A DNA stretch of 64,000 nucleotides. Source: Linanthus parryae. Lineage: Eukaryota > Streptophyta > Magnoliopsida > Ericales > Polemoniaceae. Positions 33,501 through 43,183 of the stretch are shown piece after piece (positions within the stretch are counted from its first letter, which is position 1; every line of letters starts with the position of its first letter). The stretch lies in NCBI GenBank assembly GCA_023055425.1, contig JALGPY010000001.1, positions 145,167,368-145,231,367 on the forward strand, given 5' to 3'. Under the pieces are notes generated by a model. It had not been told where the DNA came from. It was given only the letters and a program-made list of their open reading frames with translations, and searched no databases. The position numbers and the translations under genes are program-made.

Positions 33501-36500
33501 GATTGATGGCATCGCATGGATACAACTTATCAAGGCAAGAAGCCGCCTTTGAGTCTAGCTGTTATGTCTGCCGTGTCTCAACCTCATATGCATAATCCTA
33601 CTTCTTCTTGGCCTATTGATGCTAGACCAACAGATCATATGACTTCTGATCTAAGAAATCTATCTATTGCTGACTCTTATTCTGGTTATGACCAAGTTAC
33701 TGTGGGAAATGGTCAAACTCTCCTATTAATCTTTCTGGTACTGATATTCTCAACACACCATCTCATGCATTTACTCTTTCTCATACATTACATGTTCCTG
33801 ATATCTATGCTAATTTATTGTCTGTGCATAAGTTATGCTCAGAGCATAACTGTAGGTTTTTGTTTGATGCTCATTCTTTCTGCATTCAGGACATGGAAGG
33901 AGACACTATCATTTTCAAGGAAAGAGTGAATACGTGTTATACCCAATTCACACAACTCCAACTTCTGTTTTTAATAAAAATCATACTTCTCTTAATAGTT
34001 ACTTTTACAGTAGGAATGTTAACTCCTCCTTGTGGCATGCTAGGTTGGGTGAGCCAACTGATGAAGTTTTGAATACAATTCCTTTTCTGTCTCATTCTTT
34101 GCATCATGATACTACTACTTGTCAACATTATCTGAAAGGAAAAATGTCTAAGTTACATTATTCTCTGTCCACTTCTCACACTACTACACCTCTTTAGCTA
34201 ATGCATAGTGATGTTTGGGGTCCTTCCTCTACTGAGTCTTACAATGATTACATATACTATATATTGTTTGTCGATGATTACTCAAAGTTTAGCTGTATCT
34301 TTCCTCTTATTCATAAATCTGATATCAATGTTGTGTTCCCTACATTCAAGTTACAAAATGAAAGACTCCTTGGTTATCCTATTAAGATTCTTAAAATTGA
34401 TGAAGGAGGTGAGTACATATCTTTTATCTTTCAAAAATATTTGCAACAACATGGCATTACACATCAAAAAGTCATTTCCTTACACTCCTCAACAAAATGG
34501 TTTAGCTGAAAGGAAACATAGACATATTGTGGAGAATGTCGTAACTCTAATGACTCATGCATATCTTCCTAAATATTTTTGGTTCTATGCTTTCCAAGCT
34601 GGAGCGTTTTTTATTAACAGAATGCCAACTAAGTCTCTTGCTTATAAGACTCCCTTTGATCCTTTATTTCATAAACCACCTGATTATACAAATCTTAAGG
34701 TGTTTGTGTGTGCATGCTATCCTTATCTCAGACATCTCAATTCTTCTAAGTTGGATCCTACGACTACACAATGTGTCTTCTTAGGGTATGCTACTGATTA
34801 TAAAGGGTATTTGTGCTTTGATAAGTCAACTTAAAAATTCCATGTTAGAAGAACTGTGGTATTTTATGAAACACGCTTTTCTTATAGTACTGATTCTTCA
34901 TATACTACGTGTCATTGTGATACTTCTACTACTGTGAACTCACCAACATTTATGATGTATCCTCTTTCAAGTGACCATGTTGACATTGTTGACTCTTATG
35001 AAGCTAGTTTGACTTTTCAGTGTCTGGTTCAGGTTCTCCCACACAGCAGCCACCTGCTGACTTGGAGGCCAGCTCATTAGCTAATGTGGATATGGCACCA
35101 GCCAATTCAGATGTGGTAACTGTGACGGTGCGACCTATCCAGTCCTCTGTCACTGAAGGTCACTCCATGCAGACTATAAGTAAGTATGGGGTTTCAAATA
35201 AGAAGGTATATCACACTAAGCTCAAAACATATACTAATCTTGATAACACTTCTTCTTCTCATCCCACTAGCTTCAGAGAGGCTCAAATACGCTCTCATTG
35301 GCTTCATGAAATGAGTGAAGAGTATGAGTCTCTCATACAACAAAACACTCGGTCTCTTATACCACATCCACCATATACAAACACAGTGGGGGAATAAATG
35401 GGTGTACAAGACCAAGCACAATTCATATTGCACAATATCTAGATATAAAGCCAGACTTGTTGAAAAAGGGTTTCATCAAACCCCTGGTCTAGACTTTGAT
35501 GAAACATTCAGTCATGTAGTTAAGCACACAACTTTTAGATTTGTGTTAGCTTTAGCTACTACTTTTGATTGGACACTTCAACAACTTGATGTGAAGAATG
35601 CCTTCTTACATGGTGTTCTCAAAGAAACTGTCTATATCAGTCAACCTCAAGGATTTGGCACCCTCATTTTCCTCATTATGTCTGCAAGCTTCACAAATCT
35701 ATGTATGGTTTAAAACAATCTCCTAAAACTTGGTTTGAAAGTTTCACTTTTCACTTATACTCTCTTGGATTCAAAGCTTCTGGAGCTGACACTTCTTTAT
35801 TTGTTAGAAATGTCAAACAAAAAATCACCATACTTCTCCTTTATGTTGATTACATTATTGTCACTGGCAATGAAAATGAGTATATTACTTATCTTATTTC
35901 TCAACTTTAAACTGGTTTTGACATGAAAAACTTGGGTGAGCTTACCTATTTTTTGGGTTTACAAGTTCAAATGACCTCAAAAGGTCTTGTTGTTCATCAA
36001 TCCAAATATGTCTCTGACATTTTGCACAAATTCAATATGCAAGATTGTAAACCCAGTCCTACTCCTCTTGAAGCTGGTACTAAATATAACACCACTGATG
36101 GCACTGTGTTTGCCAATCCTACTATCTTTAGACAGCTTCTTGGAGCTTTACAATATCTTACCTTCACTAGACCTTTGTCAAACCCACTATCTTTAGACAG
36201 CTTCTTGGAGCTTTACAATATCTTACCTTCACTAGTCATGACATCAAATTTGCTATGAATCACTTATGTCAGTTTATGCATGATCCTACTGCCTTACATT
36301 GGATGGGTGCAAAGAAAATTCTCAGATAGCTCCAAGGCACAAAAAGTTATGGTCTCTTTTATCAAAAAGGATACCTTCCAGTTCAAGAATTTAGTGATGC
36401 TGACTGAGCTGGCAATCATACAGATAGAAGGAGTACAACTGGATTTATTCTTTTTCTTGGAAACAACCCAATTCACTCGGGTGCTAAGAAACAATCAACA

Positions 36501-36643
36501 GTTTCCAGATCTTCCACAAAGGTAGAATACAAAAGTTTAGCCACCACAGCTGCAGAGCTCTCCTGGGTTAAAATGATCCTCTTATCTCTCTCTATTCCAC
36601 TCTTTCAATTGCCAATTATCATAAATGACAATTTGTTATTGCT
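33501..36643 (+). pseudogene. Copia pol: integrase, RT, RNase H, broken
   Basis: In order: MDTTYQGKKPP (end of gag); WPIDARPTDHMT, the position of the protease/spacer block; pre-integrase LWHARLGEP; integrase core [84 protein letters not shown]; RNase H region to about 36600, and LDYHYVREEV in the tail ORF. The RT box reads YVDY where YVDD is usual, which removes a catalytic Asp. Frameshifts and stops occur near 33730, 34480, 35400 and 35910. Bases 36121-36170 and 36187-36235 are a tandem duplication of the ALQYLTFT region. Confidence 0.92.
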
Positions 36644-37390
36644 ATGACTTCGAGTCCAATTCTGCATGCTAGAACAAAGCATATAGAATTGGATTATCAC
36701 TATGTTAGAGAGGAGGTCATAATGAAAGATATTCTCATTGCTGTTGTGTTTAGTGTTGGTACTGTTGAAGACATTTTCACTAAAGGTCTGCTTGGAGGTA
36801 AATTTGAAGCATTGAGAAATCAAATCGGAGTTGTTCCTCTTACTTCTCAGGTTGCTGCTACTGCTGTCAAGAAAGTGAATGTTGATACTGGTGTCCAGAA
36901 AGTGAATGTTGGTGTTGTTGCTGTCAAATACACTGTTGCTGCTGTCAAAATCAAGACAAGTGCTGAAAATCAAGACATTGGTGGTGTTCCTATCAACACA
37001 CAGGGTGAACCCTCTCATAATTTTCAATTTGGCTTCTTCAACACACATCACAACATAAGCGCATGCAATGTTGACAACACTGGAGGTGTTCTTATCAACA
37101 ACACTCATGGAGGCCACCCACAAGTTCTTCAATTTGGCTCTTTCAACTCAAATCTCAAGAGAAGTGCAGGAATTATGATCAACAAAGGTGGTGTTTCTCT
37201 CAATACAAATGAAGGCAACTCCCAGGTTCTTCAATTTGGTTCCTTCACTAACCATTCCACCTCTTCTCCCATTTTCACTCCAACAGTTCAACAAAGAATT
37301 TTGTTTTTGGCACTTCTGACAAAAATGGTGTCCCTGCTCACTTTAAAAACTTCGGCTTCAACCCAACTAAAGTTTGAGAGAGGCTGTTAA
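36644..37390 (+). CDS. Copia pol tail with repeat-bearing C-terminal extension, 248 aa
   Basis: The frame begins with the usual end of Copia pol (SSPILHARTKHIELDYHYVREEV, then VEDIFTKGLLGGKFEALRNQIGV) but continues for about 180 residues past the point where pol normally ends. The extension is Val/Asn/Gly-rich and holds three related units around FQFGFFN (about 37025), QVLQFGSFNSN (about 37125) and QVLQFGSFTNH (about 37228), each preceded by GGVxxN. The ORF runs to the purine tract and ends at the 3' LTR edge. No known domain is recognised in the extension, and codon content looks coding rather than random. Confidence 0.6.
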   Translation: MTSSPILHARTKHIELDYHYVREEVIMKDILIAVVFSVGTVEDIFTKGLLGGKFEALRNQIGVVPLTSQVAATAVKKVNVDTGVQKVNVGVVAVKYTVAAVKIKTSAENQDIGGVPINTQGEPSHNFQFGFFNTHHNISACNVDNTGGVLINNTHGGHPQVLQFGSFNSNLKRSAGIMINKGGVSLNTNEGNSQVLQFGSFTNHSTSSPIFTPTVQQRILFLALLTKMVSLLTLKTSASTQLKFERGC

Positions 37391-37668
37391 ATGAAGTTAC
37401 GTCATTTGTCTTTAATCATGTCTTAAGGGGTCCATATGTCATTTCCTTTAAGTTGTGTTTCTCTTTGGGTCATTATGTAATAAAACCAAAGTTATGAGGT
37501 GTCTGTCTAATTTCCAACGGTTCAATTACTTTGTATTTATTCATCCTAACCCAGAGATTAGGGTTAGGACGGGTGTATCCTCATATTATCTCTAATAGAA
37601 ATCCATGTTTCTCTCTACCTCTTGTTTACTCGTTCTCTTTACAGTCTTTGATTTATGTGAATCTTTCA
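37385..37668 (+). repeat. 3' LTR of the Copia element
   Basis: 284 bp, TG...CA, homologous along its length to the 5' LTR. Confidence 0.92.
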
Positions 37669-37820
37669 CATCACCGCCACCATCTTCTTCACCTTCAGCC
37701 ATCACCACCACCACACCTTCTTCACCTTCAGCCATCACCGCCACCATCTTCTTCACCTCCGGCCATCACCGCCACTATCTTCTGCACCTGCAGCCATCAC
37801 TGCCATTATCTTCTTCACCC
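37669..37820. repeat. Minisatellite of about 36-bp units inside the CACTA element
   Basis: Roughly four to five units of the form CATCACCGCCACCATCTTCT followed by TCACCTTCAGC. One further unit lies on the other side of the Copia insertion (about 30885-30920), so the Copia element inserted into this repeat. Confidence 0.75.
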
Positions 37821-38469
37821 GTCACTCACTCTCTGGCTCACTCTCCGTTTCTCTCTCTCTGGTTCGATTCGGTGATTCTGTGATGGGTTCGATTTCTGAT
37901 GGGTATGTGGTGGTTCGATTTGTGAGGGGTTTTGGTTGACGTGGGGATTCGATGCAGGGAGGGAGATGGGGAAGGAGATGGAGATGTAGCTGGTTCAATT
38001 CAGTGAGATTTCTTGGTGCTCGATCGTTTGGGTGGCGTTCTGTGTAGCTACATGGGAGGAAAAGATAGAGAAGAGAAGGGGGATGGGTAATTATAGGAGA
38101 AGGGGTTTTTATGTAGTTTAGGGTGGTTTGGGGGTTAAGATAGATATTAATTAGTTAATGTTCAAATTAATATAAAATTTATAAAATTAGTTAATGTTTA
38201 AAATAAATAAATAAATATATGGCAATAATAAGAACCATCAAAAGCGGCGAGAGTTATTTCTGACCGTAAAAGTACATGTCAAAAGCGGCAAGAACACTTG
38301 CTTCATCATTATCGGCGAGGAAAGTATCTCTTGTCGTTGAGAAAAAACGACAATCTTCTATGCGGACGAGGCTTCTTTTGCCCTTTAAGCTTTTAAACGA
38401 CAATAAAACTATAATATTTGGCAGTAATCTCATGCCGTTTATAGTATCGTTTCTAGTAGTTTAATAAGA

Positions 38470-38770
38470 AATAGTCTATCCGATTCAAGGAGCTATGTCG
38501 CCACCAATAGTAGCTAGCTGCTTGACAGAAGAATTGTTAATAGTTAGAGGCGATACAACCTTATTATCTGGAAAACACTGCTGAGCAATAAGTTTTCACA
38601 ACTAAACTTCACAACTCTGGACACTGGTGGCGATGGCGACCCCGTGAGTCTGAACTCCTCGATAGTCATAGCCGATTAATCGGATGGTCTCGGCGCGCGT
38701 GAATTTATCAAATTCATACAATTGAGAACGAGTATCAAGACATTTTCTGGAGGCCGGATGTAACACCATG
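38470..38770 (-). pseudogene. PMEI-like pseudogene fragment
   Basis: The minus strand gives ASRKCLDTRSQLYEFDKFTRAETIRLIGYDYRGVQTHGVAIATSVQSCE, matching the intact gene at 48 kb (KRCYGACSKLYDFATLTLTETVPLIGYDRQ...SAQSCE), followed by a degenerate tail to ATVGGDIAP-like sequence at 38490. Only the third and fourth helix region survives. The flank 38571-38609 is an inverted copy of 38770-38809, so a rearrangement removed the 5' half. A CACTA element abuts one side and a Helitron lies at 38965 on the other. Confidence 0.8.
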
Positions 38771-38964
38771 AAATTTAGTTGTGAAAATTTATCGCTCAGC
38801 AGTGTTTGTTGACAGTTGTACGACAGGGGATATCTAGAATTGAGAATCCAGGGGAATGCATGCAATTACTGAAAATGTGGGACTTTTATGTAATTTCTTG
38901 GATTTGAGCTTATGGTTGTGTTTTGCCAAGCTGAGAACACTGGAAGAGGTAGGATAGCTAGAAA

Positions 38965-41677
38965 CTAGCTTTGAGCACGTGCGATGCACATGCGATATTC
39001 TTCTTATATACGTAGTATGTTGTCAAGAAATATATTCATCTATACGTGCAATATTATCACTAAATTTTTATGTTCGAATATTACATTTTTTTCGGATAAT
39101 GATTCATTGTTCATAAAATTGATTCTTACACCGGTCCTTTTTGTTGGTTACACCGCATTTTATTGGTCATGACACTATTGCCCTCTCGATCAATTAATGG
39201 TAATTTTTTTCATTTATTGTGTAATCGTTTATTTTTGGCAAGTTTACAATTCAAAATCCTCCAATAATTTTGTCATTAATGTTTGACATTTTTGTACGGC
39301 GGTTTAGCTTACAAAATGGCAAACAAACATCCCATTGACAATTTTATTCAATTGACTTCGCCAATAGCAACAATTAACAAAAAATCAATTTAACATTAGA
39401 GGTATGAGATTAAAGCAATGAACAGCTAAATGGGTGATGGAATCCACTTTTGTTACTTGAAGTTATCTCACTGTTCTGGTGTAAGAGAACAAAAATAACC
39501 ACATGATCAATTTTACAATTGGTCTTGAATTATATATTGTTCTTTGTCATACTTGTAAGAAGTTTATTGACTGGAAGTCGTGCACACGAATTAATCTAAT
39601 TTGGTATTAAATGCAAAATTTGATTACATGAATATCACTTCCGAATTTCACTGAAATTCAGCAATATAAGTTTTCACTTTTGAGTACAACATTTTTATGT
39701 GTCGAACTCAGTTACGTTTGGAGCTCTCCCGGATCAAGAACACATCAGTATTCATGGATGATGCATATAATGCATTCCAGCCAAAAAAGACCGGGCATTC
39801 AATGGGCATTCAAAGAGAAGATTGTGAATTTTTGGGTGATGTGCATGGATCTCATTCAAACTTATGAGCAGCTCAACAAAGCACGGAGAATTGTGGATGG
39901 AGTATGTGAATGTCAGTTTGATATGGTTCTCAATGAGGAGCTGCTTGATCTGATGCAAACCATTTGTACTGAGAGCTACCAGCCGACAATAACTCTGTGG
40001 CCCAGAAGCGTCACCTGACTCATCCGTTTCCAGAGACCACCAATAGGCCTAGGAGTGACATAGATCGTTGTCCCTTTCTCGCGAGAGATCATATCTTCCA
40101 TCGTTCCGTTAGTTTTTTCTGCACAAAATATAAACAAGAATAAAAGATAAAAGAAAGTACGAACCTGAAGTACAGTAAAGATGGAGGTTCTACGTTCGAA
40201 CAAAAGCTAAGTCCGGAGACCCATAAGAAATCATCATGTAGTGAAAAGAATGTCAAACACTAATGGCCAAATTACTGGAGGATGTTTGAATTGTAAACTT
40301 GCCTAAAATAAACTATTACACAATAAATGAAAAAATTGCTACTAATTGATTGAAAGGGCAATAGTGTCATGACCAATGAAATCCGGTGTAACCAACAAAA
40401 AAGACCGGTGTAAGAATCAATTCTCTTTTGTAATATCGTGAAACCTTGTTTCTCTAGTTTTCTTTTCTCTTTCAAAGACCTGAGTTCGTTGACTGAAGTT
40501 ATATGATTGCGGTGTCATTTACTTTCTTATATGATTGCACTAACATTTTATCTATTCTATTTGGCGTTAATTTGTAATGTAAGAAAAAAAGACTGTGGAG
40601 CATCTAAATATTAAATAAACAGAATTCTATACATATATATATATACTTAATTCTTTATTATATACTTTTCAATAAATCAAATAAGTAAATAATCAATCAT
40701 TTGACTTGATTTTATCCAGGTTTTCCATACAATTTACTTGCAGTTACTTTTTTGTCCGCCATACTTCCAACATTTTGAGTTTGCGAAGAAACAAATGAAA
40801 ATCAGACGAATATAAAGGTGAATTGATCTAAACTTACATATTTATAGGAAGATTCAGAAAATCTTTTAAAAAAATGGTGATTGCACTAACATTTCACGAA
40901 AAAAGTTAATCATATTAAAAAATGGAAGAAAATTAGTGGACAAAAGTATTTATATATTTATATACGTAAATAAGAAAGCATACCACTGAAATATAAGAAC
41001 AATATGTTGTTTATGAAGATTCATTTTCAAAAAGAAATATAAGAACATTATGACAATTCAAATTCATTGGGATTTACTCATCTAAATATGTATGCACACG
41101 CATGTGTGTACATATGTACAATGACGGACTATTGCTCACAAACAAAGTTCCTTAAAAATTCAAAAATGTAGTAAAAGATATTGAATCACCCTAAAGTGGA
41201 GGAGCTAGAATATTAGAATCAGCTCACAAAGAGAAAAATTGTACTACAAATTATAAGTAAGCCCAATGACTGCCATTTTCGATTTTCCATTTAAACAATT
41301 TTTTCATATTTCCTTATGCAAAAGGAAGATTCATAGAAGTAAATAATGATTTTCCTTTTTCCATATAATAATTCTCGCTTTTTTTAGTGGATTGACCTCA
41401 ATCTTGTCATTTTTTTAAGAAAAACAAATGAAAGCTAATTTATACCATTTCCGTTTCTAAAGTGTTTTTTCCATTTCGTTAGTGTTTTAAATTTCATACT
41501 TGTGCGCCAACATTTTGAATTTCAGTGGTTGTTTATGAACTTCAATTGTAATTTTTGAAACATTTTGAATCTAAGTGACTTAACATTTATATAGAATTTA
41601 CATTTATTAATTGAAAATTCCACGTGACAATTCTTCAGACAAAGTTGAATAAGACATTCTCAAATAGTATATATAGA
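38965..41677 (-). mobile_element. Helitron, 2.7 kb, minus orientation
   Basis: On the minus strand it starts TCTATATATACTATTTGAGA (41677) and ends CTAG (38965-38968). Just before the end lies a hairpin, GCATGTGC-ATC-GCACGTGC. It sits between A and T, with no target duplication. All are standard Helitron hallmarks. There is no Rep/helicase, so it is non-autonomous. It carries an inverted-repeat unit with gene-like DNA (39.1-40.4 kb). 40423-41670 is AT-rich with no gene. Confidence 0.8.
39119..40420. mobile_element. Long inverted-repeat unit (about 175-bp arms) with gene-like core
   Basis: Bases about 39119-39294 and 40245-40420 are inverted copies (both outer ends GATTCTTACACCGGTC; inner parts share AATGTTTGACATT-like sequence). 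The core includes a plus frame at 39849-40018 encoding MDLIQTYEQLNKARRIVDGVCECQFDMVLNEELLDLMQ..., whose composition looks exonic, but I do not recognise it. On the minus strand CTTCAG|GTTCGT near 40165 could be a splice donor. The whole could be a Mutator-like or foldback element that captured a gene fragment and was inserted into, or carried by, the Helitron. No target duplication was found. Confidence 0.6.
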
Positions 41678-41820
41678 TTGGGGTTATAGTGTAATTCCTC
41701 AAAGTATCAAAATTCTATCTAACTCCATTATATACCTTACTTTTCTTAAATTTGCAAAACAACCCCGTTGTGCATATGTTACACTAAAAGATAAAGTTTA
41801 TCATGCCTAGTCAAGAATCA
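41678..41820. other. Short spacer between Helitron and LINE
   Basis: Non-coding flank; it ends at the left target-site duplication of the inverted LINE (41821-41836). Confidence 0.6.
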
Positions 41821-41836
41821 AGATAACGGTGCTGAT

Positions 41837-42648
41837 TCTTCGTTAATCTCTTCCCCCATCGTACCTTCCGTCGTCCTGTCTTGTGGCGGGGGTGGGCTGC
41901 TTGGCTTCACCTTCGTTTTCTTTGGATGGCACAATAGCCAGGAACCATATCCTGACTCAGAGATCTCTTGGATATCACGGGGGACTGCATCACACTCCAT
42001 CCCTTCATGATCTATACATCCACACCAACTGCAAATTGATGGGAGCCTCTCATACTTGAAGTCGAGCCATATTGGTTTGTCTTTACCCTGGATGTGGACT
42101 CCCCGTGGGAGGGGTTCCATTATTGGGAAACGGCCTCGAATACGGATGTAATTTACCCCATCCTTGCTTTCAATCTGACTCGAGGATGTTACGGCTTCTC
42201 CTACCAGGTTTATGATCTTCATGCCTGTTTCTGCCTTCATGATTTGGATGGGGATATTGCTGATCTGGACCCAAAGATCCACAGAGTCAAACTCTACATC
42301 ATTGAGTGGATCGCCTAGAGCCCAAGGTTTCAAGAGCAGAATCTTTCCATTGAAAACCCATGGCCCCCCAGACGCAACCCTATCTAAACAAGGTTGATCT
42401 GGAAAGGCAAAGAGATACGTATTGAACGTGATCTCAATAATGTTTACTTCGTACCCTCGATTCCAGATTCGACGAAGCATATTGCGCATGCTTCTACTAT
42501 TAACAGTTTCCGTTGTCATGAAAGACCCAATCATATAGAACTGGAAATCCTTCTCACCTTCTCTCCAGTAGTCCTCATCGAGGACAAGGATCCGTTTCTC
42601 TTTCTCCGTGAACTCGGACGCATTCTTCTCGGAGGCCGCCGCAGCCAT
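41837..42648 (-). pseudogene. LINE ORF1 N-terminal part (DUF4283 + CCHC), inverted
   Basis: Begins MAAAASEKNASEF at 42648 and runs about 270 residues. A DUF4283-type nucleic-acid-binding region covers about 15-165 (VLDEDYWREGEKDFQFYMIG, WVFNGKILLLKPW, VDLWVQISNIPIQ). A zinc knuckle CSWCGCIDHEGMEC lies at about 212-225. The frame then enters the target-site duplication, which supplies the last few codons and a chance stop. The C-terminal part of the same ORF lies on the opposite strand at 42675-43183. ORF1 proteins of plant L1 elements coat the element RNA. Confidence 0.9.
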
Positions 42649-42674
42649 TGTTGTTGCCGTCGACTAGGGTTTCC

Positions 42675-43183
42675 TACGGAAGGACGAAGTCCCTGAGATA
42701 GTGCACATGTCAAACACCAAAACCCTAAACCAGCCTGCTGGAAGGGATAACGAGCTTGAAGAAGCGGTTAACTCGGATCTATTCGGGCTTGATAAAGCCA
42801 TCATGGAATACCGTGAGGCATCAGAACCGGTGAATAACCAGAGGGAAGGAAACTCAGTCCTAGACAGAGTAAGGGCCATCAATAAGGAGCTGATTCGTCC
42901 TAAATCAAGTAATCTGAAAGATAAAGCACGCAGCAAAGGAAGAGTTATGAGCGCAGAAGACATGGGAACGGGGAAAAGGAAGAATTCCGATACTGTTTTC
43001 AGTCCTATTGCCACAAAATCAATTGAGGTGTCGACTGGAAAGAAGGGGAGGCAGCTCGACATGAACAAAGTTCCCCAACCCATCATAACAGACCTGGAGA
43101 TGCATGAACAGGCGGAGGAAGCCTCAATTTCCTCACCAAACTCTACGGCGGTGGCTGCGGTGCAGCACTGCCAGTCCCAATGA
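42675..43183 (+). pseudogene. LINE ORF1 C-terminal part, plus strand
   Basis: An open frame from the inversion junction (…RKDEVPEIVHMSNTKTLNQP) to CQSQ-stop. It is hydrophilic, lysine-rich and without a known domain, like the C-terminal tails of DUF4283-type ORF1 proteins. Its TGA overlaps the ATG of ORF2 as ATGA (43180-43183). The upstream part of the protein is on the minus strand because of the 5' inversion. Confidence 0.85.

Larger units (their letters stand above)
30921..37668 (+). mobile_element. Ty1/Copia LTR retrotransposon, near complete
   Basis: The 5' LTR is 30921-31199 and the 3' LTR 37385-37668; both start TGTTAAATGAAGTTA and end CTTTCA. TGGTATCAGAGCC, the Copia-type primer site for initiator Met tRNA, follows the 5' LTR at 31200-31212, and a purine tract (GAGAGAGGC) precedes the 3' LTR. 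Flanking five bases are CATAA and CATCA, a 5-bp duplication with one change. Gag and pol are recognisable but broken, and a 1283-bp solo LTR is inserted in gag. LTR divergence (several substitutions and indels) marks an old copy. Confidence 0.93.
30289..38461. mobile_element. CACTA-type DNA transposon hosting a Copia element
   Basis: Left terminus CACTACTAGAAA (30289-30300), right terminus ending TTTCTAGTAG plus two T (38461), i.e. the inverse with the last base changed. TAA flanks both ends (30286-30288 and 38462-38464), the 3-bp duplication typical of CACTA (En/Spm) elements. Subterminal DNA on both sides repeats motifs around GGCAATAAT/GGCAAGAA and CGGCA. Without the nested Copia it would be about 1.4 kb and has no transposase, so it is non-autonomous. 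Confidence 0.82.

Noticed and set aside
37531..37883. Pro/Ser/His-rich frames of 92-114 aa
   Set aside because: They come from the 3' LTR edge and the 36-bp minisatellite, not from a gene.
39849..40018. Named host gene for the frame MDLIQTYEQLNKARRIVDG
   Set aside because: Looks exonic but I cannot assign a family, so no name is given.
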